A stretch of 64,000 bases of DNA from Protula sp. h YS-2021 (lineage: Eukaryota; Annelida; Polychaeta; Sabellida; Serpulidae): the NCBI GenBank assembly GCA_949752745.1, contig OX457031.1, positions 40,707,502 to 40,771,501 of the forward strand, given 5' to 3'. The translations under genes were made by a program, and so were the position numbers. Shown piece by piece: positions 44,777 through 56,700 of this stretch. The notes under the pieces are model-generated. The model made no database searches, had not been told where the DNA came from, and saw only the letters and a program-made list of their open reading frames with translations. Numbering within the stretch: the stretch's first letter is position 1; each line of letters starts with the position of its first letter.

Positions 44777-47700
44777 CTGTATACACACACAAGGACAAAA
44801 CGTGCTTAAATTCCGCGAAAACTACTGGTTATCTTGAGAATCCAAAGCACCTGAATCATTTCATTTATGCGGCTTGCCTTTTACTTTGGGTACTCCGCCT
44901 AAGCGCTTTTGAACTGCTTCTCTTATCAGGGTACTCAATGAAATTAAACAAATCTTTCTTTACTGACCACTATTCGACATTTTGTAAACATGTTGCTCTC
45001 GTTGTAAAGAAAGCGAATGACGGGCTAATCTAACTAATACGTGTATTCCTGATAAAAATAAAAAACGAACGCAAAAAAAAAAAAGGATTGAGCTTACCTG
45101 CCCTAACATCAGTGACGTCATGGACGAGGTAATACGGATCATGGCATTCACACTTGTTACAGCCGTTCTAATATAAACATAGGAAAATAAGACACAGAGA
45201 TATTTCACAGCTAGGCACTTATGTAAAATGTTATCAAACAAACTATAATATTCCATGCACCGGAATTTTCATTCATGTTGCATGAAGCTGTGCCGGATAA
45301 TATAGAAAGCAAAGAGTCAAATGAAAGTATTGGCAGTTTGTTTTTAAAAGAATCGACATGTCAACAGTGTTAAAGTAACAAGTCGCTAAGTTCATACACG
45401 CTAGAAATGAGGTTATAGTGGAGAAGAAAATGATATTATTTCATGATTGCCAGTAGGCCAGAAAGGAAACAGTAACTTTGCCTAGTACAAACGCCCGGTA
45501 CATACGTGCAGCAGTATTAGCCGCTCTTCCAGCAGTGCAAAAAATACATAATTTATATGAGAATATATTTGTACCAACAAAGCACAATCACACTCGCCGT
45601 TCAGCCTCATGGTACCAGTGCTACAGGCAGCGGGGGGTTATTCGGATCAGCCCACCCGCTCGTGTGGTTTGGTAATTTTTCTTTCTATGCGTACCGGCAA
45701 ACACTGTAATAAAGTCATACTTACTCGGTCTTTCTTGTATCCTGCTTCACAGTGCAGGGAACACATGGGGCGATTCTCGCACGGATCCCTGCACGCACAC
45801 ACCTCACAGCCATTGCTATCAACCTATCGAGCGGATTAACATTGCATATCTTAATTTAACATTTATAAATAATTCCACCAGTGAATTCAAACCAGAATGT
45901 ATATCATAATGAAATCATTAAAAATCAACCAATCACAGCCATTATTGTTTTAAACTTTGCAACAGCACTGGTATTACACGGCGATCTAATCACATATAGC
46001 TGTATGGGCACCACGTGGAGACTTCCTCACCTTATAGCTGTATGGGCACCACGTGGAGACTTCCTCACCTTATAGCTGTATGGATACCACGTGGAGACTT
46101 CCTCACCTTATAGCTGTATGGGTACCACGTGGAGACTTCCTCACCTTATAGCTGTATGGGCACCACGTGGAGACTTCCTCACCTTATAGCTGTATGGATA
46201 CCACGTGGAGACTTCCTCACCTTATAGCTGTATGGGTACCACGTGGAGACTTCCTCACCTTATAGCTGTACGGGCACCACGTTTAGCCTTCCTCACCTCA
46301 TAGCTGTATGGGCACCACGTGGAGACTTCCTCACCTTATAGCTGTACGGGGACCAAATGGAGACTTCCTCACCTTATAGTTTTACGGGGCCACGTCGAAA
46401 TTTTCTTATAGATGTATGGATACCATGTGGTGACTTCCTGACACTATAGGTGTACGGACAAAACGTAGGGACTGCCTTATCTTATACTCGTATATGCTAG
46501 TCAAACAGACATGAAAAGCACCACATGGAAACGTCGTCACTTTAATGCTGTAAGAGTCTCACATGGAAATCTTCTCACCTTTTAACCAAATAGGAAATGT
46601 ATGGTCAACTGCCCTACCTTATAGCCTCAGGGGTAAGACCCTTCTGCACCACTTAGCCTTGCTGGAAATATACTGAGACTAAAGCCGTGGGGCATCACAT
46701 GGAGATTTCAACCTTCAGTCATACTGGTGGTACACTGCCTTACCTCATACTTGTACAGCAGATACAGAGAGACATACCGGCTTTATACCCGTACAGCACA
46801 TACATGGAGACTTGCTTACCTTAAAGCCATACGGGCAGTACATGAGGCAGCGGTTATCGCCACATTCCGGCACCGGGTTGAGGATACACTCGCAGATTTC
46901 ACAGCCCCGGGCATCTTTCTTCCTTCCATAGGCACACCAGATTCTGCACTCTTCAGTCGGGCATTGCGGCTCAGGCTGTTTACCTTTTATTAAGAAAGCA
47001 CGTGTGTGAACACGACAATGTAGGTAAGGGGCACCGGGTGGGGAGGAGTATTTTTTTCATAAAAGCTTTGGAAGTAAACAAAATCGTTCTACAAACTATA
47101 AACAATGTATTGCAGTCAGCGGCAATTTTTAATGTTTTATTTCGGGACACTTTTTACTATTTGTGATACTACATGCGCTGTACTCCTGTGTGTTTGAGTG
47201 TTAAATCAAATTGTTCACATCTGTATCCACACGTACAAGGCGCAAGGTCCCATAGCAATTTAGAGGAAGAGAGATAATCCTGTATCTGATCAGCCTTTTG
47301 TCACAAAAAACCTGCTCTACTGGAGATCTTTTCTTCTGTTTGAAATCTGTAGCCAAAATGGCTTGTTTCGGCACGTGTGCTTTTTTTAAAATTATCCCAT
47401 TTTCATAACAAGGTTGCCACGAAATTTTTAACATGAATTTTCCCAACTTTTTCCTGACCATCGAATTAACCTGGTTGTCTAGACTGTGACAAAAGGCACT
47501 CACAAGTGCTCAAAATTTTGGCATACCCATCACTGGGAGTGCAAATCTAGTGAAATAAAACAGATTAGAAACGCAAAACACGACTAGGGCCTCACTATGA
47601 CAGGATCTATCGTGTGACGCGGATCACCCATGAAATCGGTGCTACAGCCAGTTGCAAAGTGTCATACTACTGCCACTTTCATTACGTTTTTTTTTTACAA

Positions 47701-50700
47701 ATCTACCAGATTTACATTTTTAAATTTCGCAAAAGCTAAGTTTCATATTTAAAAAAGACATTTTGGCAATCTGATTTCTCTGTGTGTTAAATTTTAAAGA
47801 TAGAGAAAAAAAAAACAGAATTGGAGACACAGCCTGGAAGACATGTTCAATTTCGCAGACAAAATTCTATCAAAACGCAAAATTTTACCAAATTTCAAAA
47901 TATCGTGATTAAAAAATTTTCATGAATTACAACAAAAACACAACGTAGCACACCTGCAATATGTGCTCTGTTCGTGAGTGAGACTTTAAAATAAACAAAA
48001 AAAAAAAACATCATTTTTTTCCACTATTACATGAACCCCAATGTAACACGACGTTGCACACATTCCGCATGTGTTTTATCCATGTGTGAAATTTCAAAAC
48101 AATTAGACCTATAGTTTCGGCGACATTCCATTATGCCGACAAAATTAAATAAACACCAAATTTTACCAAATTTCAAAATACTGTCATTTTGATAAATTTT
48201 CGCGATTGATATTACGAACAAAAACATGGCGTTCCACAACATCAATATGTACTCTGACCGTACATGATATTTCAAAACAATCCGACCTACGGGTTCGGTA
48301 ATATAGCCCGGACACGACGTTTCCCATTACGCGGACAAAATTGCATGAATGCTAATTTTTACAAACTTTCATTTTGATAATTATGAATGAATCGGAAAAA
48401 AAATAATACCTCCACTATGTGCTCTATTCGAAATTTCAAAACAAATCAATTAATTTAGCTCTGGAGGTCCGGCTGGAGACGACGTCAAAATGCGCCAAGT
48501 TTCAATAGTTGGAAAAAAGATCATTTTGACATTTTTTCATTAATCCGAACAAAAATACGACATTGCACACCTTCAATATGTGCTCTATCTACTTATGAAA
48601 TTTCAAAATAATCTAACTGAAGTGATTTCTCTACCGGATTGCGATAATTTGCACTTGGGAGCGCAAAATCACCACAACGAAGGCTTGAAAATTAGACGGC
48701 CACGCACACACCCAACAGACTTATATTATACACTTTCAATCGACACCTATTTAGTTTCTTTTTTTTTGTAAGCAAAAACAAATGTCCCCCCTCTAAACCC
48801 ATAACTACCCAATAACCACTTTCCCTGTGTTCTTATAACAGAAATAAAATATTTATTTCTAAAAACATTATAATTCACTGTCAAAATTTAAAAAAAAAAA
48901 AGAAAGAAAAAACTAGATGGCGGTCACTAAAACGGCTTTTACTGTACGTAATTTTTATCCGGGTCTAGAAGTTGTTCACCACAGCAGTTTTACCGTACGT
49001 TACATTTTTATCAGTGTCTGGAAGTTGGTCAAGACAGGCAGGTTTTACAGTACATTTTTTTATCCGAATCCGGAAAGGGTCATGGCAACCAGGTTGTACT
49101 TTACATCTTGAAGGTCCGGGTTTTGAGGGTGGTCTGATTTTATTTGTTTTTGCTAACCGTCATCCCCAATATCCCCCCCCCCCCGGGTGTAGGGCAAAAT
49201 ACCACCGGACATAATACCACCGAACATAATACCACCGGGCAAAATACAACCGGACATAATACCACCAAGGAAATGAAAACTAGGACAAAATACCAGCACA
49301 ATCTTTTATTGCTTTATGTGATCACCCGAGCTATTTATAACTGAATGTAACTAAAACAAACTAAAATTACATTCACTGAGGACATTCTAATTTACTGTAA
49401 CTGTTCTTTTTTGTAGATCCTAGTTATTTTATTGTCGTGGTTTATTGCTGTTGATATTGGTTTAAATTCTACTCATTTTAGTGCCCTATTTATATGCGGA
49501 AAGTCTCGCGCTATGGCAATCCCTTATCAATAATGACATAACGGAGTATTTGCTCTTATTCTCTGCAACCTACTGAATCTGATTTTTATAATCCCTAAGC
49601 CGTCCTCGTTTCGCGTCTTATTTGAGCTTCTTCCATGACTGGACGCCACCGAGTCTGCGTTGTTACGTTGTATAATAAAAAGATATCATTGGTGGTATTT
49701 TGTCCTAGTTTTCATTTCCTTGGTGGTATTATGTCCGGTGGTATTTTGCCCGGTGATATTATGTCCGGTGGTATTATGTCCAGTGGTATTTTTTCCGGTT
49801 CCCATCCCCCCCCCCCGGCATCCAATGTAGGCATGATTCTAAAGGCAACCCTAACCCTTTTACCCAAGTTAACGGGAAGTCTGCACTCAAAATGTATATA
49901 TAGCCATGATATACTACCCTGTCTTCGTGTATTCTCATCGGTTAAAAGCACTAGAAAGGCATTCTTCATAAATGCACAACAAATGACTCAACGTGGTGGA
50001 GGAACAGGGGGGGGGGGGGGGGCATTTTGGTGCCAAAATGGTGAACTGCTTGTCATAACGCAAGATATCAGTTGACCCACTTTAAAAGTGAAAAAATACT
50101 TCCAGGTACTGCAATTAATGCTAATCGTTACATAATCACTCCCATATATGAAGCAACTTGGCAAAAAAAATGAAAACAAATTTTCGGCGAAAGAACAAGG
50201 GCTGGGTCTGCTGAGACCTGCAAATATGACAACAGCATTCCATGGCCTCGTAGATAAAGACTTCATAACTACTGACACTGACTCCTAATTAAGTGACATT
50301 TTACGCAACAGCTGCAGGAACACTCGAGAATCTTTTGGAAAAAAACACTGAAATCTCCAGCGTAGCTAACAACTATGCTTATTTGACAAAGGAGCCGACA
50401 AAATGGGAAAGGGGACGGGGTGAAAGTGGAGTGGTGATGTCATACAATTTTATTAATTTTCTATACAAGTTCAATGTTTATTCAAAATCGTGCGACTTAT
50501 TACACGTGCAACTTTCAGTTTTAGATAAACATAGCCTCATAAATACAGTAGTTCGAGGTTTCGTAAGAAAAAGTATTTTCAAAGAAGTGTTCATTCGCAT
50601 AAAAGAGATGTTGTGCTAATCCTCTCTCTGTCAATGAGTGTCGTAAGGTTGAGTTCCACGTGCCCCGTTAATCTCCGAAAATCCGGCGTTATACAAGGCG

Positions 50701-53700
50701 TTATACAAACAAACCCAGACCTGTTGGAAGCTTTACTGTCATCTTACGTACGTGTTTTATGTGAAGTTTTGAGAGAATATGAGATTACTACCGTACCATC
50801 CTGGTACAGTTGGACAGTACTTTTACTTGCAGTGTTATAACTGTTTAAATGTTGCTTTTGTCGGAACATTTGTTATTGCTCATGTTTTACTGATAAGTTG
50901 TGCGAAAAACAATAAATTATGTAGTTGGTCAGATGTACGATTTTTCATTAAGAGGTTGATCAAATTGCGGTTGGTCAAATTTCAGTTGGTCAAATTTCGA
51001 TTGGTCAAATGTCGTACACCTGCTATGCCTGATCTGATGACATAGATGTTCCCGCAGAAACCCATTCCGGGGATCTGGATATGGAGATTGACGGCGACCA
51101 GGAAGACGACTCCACAATCCCACCCGAGTTGCTCGCGCTTTTAAACTCAGACGCAGAAAAGAGCGATTTTGATGGCTTTGATGATATCTAACGACATCCA
51201 GCTTGCATATCTAGCTTGCGATTAGATATTATCCGGATAAATGTGTTTTCATTTTCAGAACAAACTTTGAACTATGATTCAACTGATCATTTAGTACATT
51301 TGATGTTGGTATAAACTCTCACTTAGCTGTAGATTAACTGGAATACTTCTGCATTCATGTTTGTAAAGGACGAAGGAAAATGGATAAAATAATAACTAGC
51401 ATTGAAAATAATTTTTGTATTTTTGGTATTTTAAAGAAAAACAACTTTGGTTTTTCTGAGATTTTGTCAAAAGTGTCCGGACTATTAACCATCCCGGACT
51501 TTAAGCCGCAAGGAGGGGGGGGGGGGGGGAGGTTTGTATGTAAAATTGGACTATAAACCGCGGTTTATAGTCCGGGAATCACGGTATATGCATATTTTAC
51601 ATGATGACACCATGTACCGTTTACGTTCTTTCTACTCGCGAAAAATGTTAACAGAATTTGAACTGTTTCCTTTTTAAACTTTTTCCGATGTTCAGCGGCT
51701 GAGATATCGTATGAGATTTCAACGTAATGAGGTCATACGCCTTTCTTAATTTTGCTACATCCGTCAAAAGTTCAAAGAACCGTTCGACTGACCCAAGGAA
51801 TACCCACATAAAATTTGTCGATACAACTTTCCGTTATCGAGACATTTTGCACACAAGGTCTTGTTCACATTATATACATATTTTACGTAATGACATTATA
51901 CTGGTTCGTTGTACTCACAGTAAAATTTGATAGAATCTTTCGGACCTACCAAGCAATAATCCCACCAAGTCTGAACTCTCTCCGATTTTCAGCGGATGAG
52001 AAATTTTGCACACAAAATTTCTACGTTGCGACGTGATGCGTTTTCCCCAGTGATGTAACATGCGTCAAAAGTTGAAAGACCCGACCGACCTACCAAAGGA
52101 ATAAACAGGTCGCGTTTGAAGTCTATCCGAATGCATCTACAACGCTGCACACCTTTCAATACGTGCTCTATCTGTATGTGAAATGTCACAAACAATCCGA
52201 CCTATAGTTTTGGAGATATATAACCCGGACACACATGCGGACGGACGGAAAAGCTCATAACTATATCCCACCGTTACACGGGGGATAATGACAGAAACAT
52301 GAAAAATTGACAAATTTCTATATTCAAATTTGCTGGATTTTTCCTAACATTTTAGGAAACTTGACTACGTCTCGAGGAGTACGTCTATCCCTCGTGGGCG
52401 ATATGGTATGTGTAAGGTTGTTGCGTGTTGACTACGAAAATTTAAAACTGGAAGGATATGTCGACGTATTCTCCAACATTTAAATGAATCAATCCATTAA
52501 CCAGTAGGCTCAAGAGACTGCCGTGGATACGATAAGTACAGTTCATTTTGAAAAATCCGCCATTTTGTCAATTTAAGTTCCATCCTAAAAATTCTTTGTT
52601 ACTTCACTGCGGAAGGGTCCAGAGAAGCCGTGTACAAAATTTGAAACCAATCCATCTATGAGTGCGGCCTGTAGGCGAGTGAGACTGAAGCGTGACAGAC
52701 GGACAGACAGACGGACAGACAGACCGACGGACAGACGAAAAAGTTCAAAACTATATCTCTCCGTTCCACGGGAGATAATTTGTTTCTGACTTTTCATGAT
52801 TCATCACATTTTTTCCTGAGTATTCCGGATTCAAATTTATTTTCGAGTTTGTGAACTTTTTCCTGACCGTGGCAACCCTGAATTTTATAGACCATGACTT
52901 GTTTGTTTTCTTTTATTAGCTTTTTATAGCTGAAAAAAGAAAAGATATTTTTACCCTCTTCGCACTGACACAGGGTACAATTATTGGCATCCCGCTTAAA
53001 GCCGTAAGGACAATACATTGCACAGTCAACAGGCAAACACACTTCGGCCGGTTCTGAAAAACATCAACAGATCTTGCAACAAAAATCTTTAGCTCCAGCA
53101 ACGTCGACTGCGCTGTGCCTGTAGATTTTACAGCAGTTAATTCAAATATACAAAACAGTCAAATCTATTACAGAACTAATGCTATGTTTTAATACAGAAT
53201 ATTGGCGTAAATCGCAAACAATAACCCTTTTCTTGCAACCCGATGGATGCAACATTTGTGAATGCTGCATCCATCGTCCCCTTTCTTGAATCCGTTTTCA
53301 CAATACATCAAACATTGCGGCCTTAGGGAACAATCAACTACAAGCACGAATACAAATCAAAACATAAAATAAATGAATCGTTTATAAACAAAAAACATGA
53401 TTGAATCGTTCATGCCCGTCAACCAACGTATTGACACTTTGGTGTGTTAGCATAGGTTAGCTCTAGCAATCATTCTCAGAACTCACATATCACAGCAGCA
53501 CAAATATAGCCAGAATTCTTAACAAGTTTGTCCAAGGACAAAGTCCCAGCTTACAAAAAGCAATAAAACCAATTCCAGCGTGCATGAGCAAGGAAATTTT
53601 CCTGAAAAATAGGGCTTCAAAAGATGAGACGGCAAAGAGCTAGCCCAATAATTAATTTAGCACCGGACGAGAACATAGACCGATAAATGCATACAAAGAT

Positions 53701-56700
53701 TTCTTTCAAAGAAAAATGGGAAACAGATTTTTTGTATCTCTGGTAGACAGGATAGTCTGCCATAGATACCTTCAAACAACGCTCGCATTTCGGACCAGTG
53801 CGCATATTTATGTAACTTGCCTTGATGCGCGGTTCTTATTCAGACCGCGCATCAAGTGCGCATGTTTATTTAATTTTGCGTAGATGCGCGGTTCCCATTT
53901 TGGAACAGTGCACATGTTTATTTAACTTCCGTTGATGTGCGGTTCGCATTTCTGACGAAGGCCCATGTTTTTTTTTACCTTTTGTGGATGTGCGGTTCTT
54001 ATTTCGGATCAGTGCGCACGTTTATTTACCTTGTGTTGATGTGCGGTTCTTATTTCGGATCAATGCGCATCTGTATTTACATTGTGTTGATGTGCGGTTC
54101 TTATTTCGGATCAGTGCGCATGTTTATTTACCTTGTGTTGATGTGGGGTTCTTATTTCGGATCAGTGCGCATGTTTATTTACCTTGTGTTGATGTGCGGT
54201 TCTTATTCCATACCAATGCGCATGTTTATTTTACTTGCGTTGATGAGCGGTACTTATTTCGGACGGCCCAAGTTTTCTTAGGTTGCCTTGATACGCGGTT
54301 CGCATTTCGAACCCGTTTGCATGTTTATTTAACTTGCGTTGATGCACGGTGCTTATTTTGGACGTGTGCCTATGTTTATTTAACTTGCGTTGGTGCGCGG
54401 TTTGCATTTTGGATCAGTGTGCATGTTTATTTAACTTGCGTTGATGAGAAGTTCGAATTTCGGATCATTACGCATGTTTATTTAACTTGCGTTAATGCGC
54501 GGTTCGAATTTCGGACCAGTGCGCATGTGTATTTAACTTGCGTTGATGCGCAGTGCTGATTTTGGACCAGTGCAAATGTTTATTTAACTTGCGTTGGAGC
54601 GTGGTTCGCACTTCGAACTACTGCGCATGTCTATTTAACTTGCGTTGATGCGCGGTTCGAATTTCGGAGAAGTGCGCATGTTTATTTACGCGGTGCTTAT
54701 TTTAGACCAGTGCAAATGTTATTTAACTTACGTTGGCGCGTGGTTCGCATTTCGAACCACTGCGTATGTTTATTTAACGTGCGTCGATGCGCGGTTCTTA
54801 TTTCAGGCCAATGCGCATATTTCTTTAACTTGAGTTGATGCGCGGTTCTTATTCTGGACCGGTACGCATGTTTATTTAAGTTGCGTTGATGCGCAGTTCT
54901 TATTTTGAATAGTGCGCATGTTATTTAAGTTGCGTTAATGCGCAGTTCGCATTTCGAAATAGTGCGCATGTTTATTTAACTTGCTTTGCTGTGCGGTTCG
55001 CATTGCGGAACAGCGCGCATGTTTTTTTTTAACTTGTGTTGATGCGTGGTTCGCATTTTGGACCATTGCGCATATTTATTTAACTTGTGTTGATGATCGG
55101 TACTTATTTTGGACCGGTGCAAATGTTTATTTAACTTGCGTTGATACGCGGTGCTTATTTTAGACCAGTGCAAATGTTTATTTAACTTACGTTGGTGCGT
55201 AGTTCGCATTTCGAACCACTGCGTATGTTTATTTAACGTGCGTCGATGCGCGGTTCTTATTCTGGACCAGTGCGCATGTTTATTTAAGTTGCGTTGATGC
55301 GCAGTTCTTATTTTGAATAGTGCGCATGTTATTTAAGTTGCGTTAATGGGCAGTTCGCATTTCGAAATAGTGCGCATGTTTATTTAACTTGCGTTGATGC
55401 AAGGTGCTTATTTTGGTCCAGTGTGCTTGCTTATTTAGCTTGTGTTGATGTGCGGTTCGCATTTCGGACCAGCGGGCATGTTTTTTTTTTAACTTGTGTT
55501 GATGCGTGGTTCGCATTTTGGACCATTGCGCATGTTTATTTAACTTGTGTTGATGTTCGGTACTTATTTTATTATTAACTTACGCTTATGTGCGGTTCGC
55601 AATTCGGACCAGTGTGCATGTTTATTTAATTTGCGTTGATATCCGGTTCGCATTTCGGACCAGTATACCTCTTTCTTTAGGTTGCGTTGATGCGCAGTTC
55701 GCATTTTGGGACAAGTGAGCAGGTTCATTTAACTTGCGTTGACACGCGATTTGCGTTTCGGACCAGAACGCATGCTTATTTAAGTCCCGTCGATGCCCGA
55801 CTCTTATGTCTATTCAAATTACGTCGATTCATGGTTCTTTCTTCGGACCACTGCGCATGTTTATTTAGCTTGCGTTGATGCACGGTTCTCATTTAAGACC
55901 ACTGCGCATGTCTATTCAACTTGCGTCGATGCGTGGTTCTTTTTTTCGGACAATACGCATGTTTGTTTAACTTGCGTTGATGTGCGGTGCTTATTTTGGA
56001 CCGGATCGCATGTTTATTTAACTTCCGTCGACGCGCGGTTCGCATTTCAGGCCATTGCCCATGTTTGTTTAATTTGTGTTGATGCGTGGTTCTCATTTCA
56101 GAGCAGTGCGCATATTTATTTAACTTGTGTTGATGCGCCGTTCGCATTTCGGACCACTGCGCATGTTTATTTAATTTGCCTCGATGTGCGGTTCGCATTT
56201 CGGACCTGTGCGCATGTTTCTTTAGGCTGCGTGAATGCGCCGTTCGCATTTCAGACCACTGCGCATGTCTATTCAACTTACGTCGAAGCGTAGTTCTTTT
56301 TTTCGGGCCACTGCGCATGTTTATTTAACCTGCGTTGATGCGCGGTGCTTATTTTGGACCAGTTCGCATCTTTATTTATCTTCCGTCGATGCGCAGTTCA
56401 CATTTCGGACGAATGCGCATGTTTATTTAAATTGCATCGATGCGGAGTACTTAATTTGGACAACTGCGAATGTTTCTTTTACTTGCGTCGATGTGCGGTT
56501 GTTAAATCTGACTACTGCGCAAGTTCATTTAAATGGCGTTTATGCGCTGGAGGAGGAGATTCATTTAATTTTTTTTTTCAAAAATTCCGAAAAAAATTCA
56601 AAAGTTTTCCAATTCACTCAAAAAGCACAAGCCGTATGCATGACCCCCTAGAGACGGCTCATATCGAAAATAAATGAAATCTGATAAAAACTGTAGGAGG

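Larger units (their letters stand above)
46984..52954 (-). other. Large inhibitor intron (6 kb) filled with repeats
   Basis: Contains a degenerate ~175-bp tandem repeat (about 47840-48620), dispersed repeat R copy B with a foldback insertion (48690-50330), a possible short coding remnant (51040-51191), a 26-bp palindrome (51548-51573) and two units ending in CGGACAGACGG-type tracts (51640-52290 and 52600-52790). No further antistasin exon was found, and the flanking exons join in phase. Confidence 0.7.

Noticed and set aside
46975..46976. Alternative acceptor eight bases inside the exon (AAACAG|CCTGAG)
   Set aside because: It would need a phase-0 upstream partner, but the exon at 53053-52955 ends in phase 1. 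The acceptor at 46984/46983 fits and gives EEG-KQPEPQC.
53226..53337. Counting this as a functional twelfth antistasin exon
   Set aside because: Its only donor gives phase 2 while the next exon needs phase 1, and the cysteine pattern is scrambled; skipping it restores a perfect frame.
53937..56651. Several open frames of up to 191 codons with 17-residue repeats
   Set aside because: The 51-bp satellite has a period divisible by three, which keeps frames open. No start context, splice sites or similarity support a gene.
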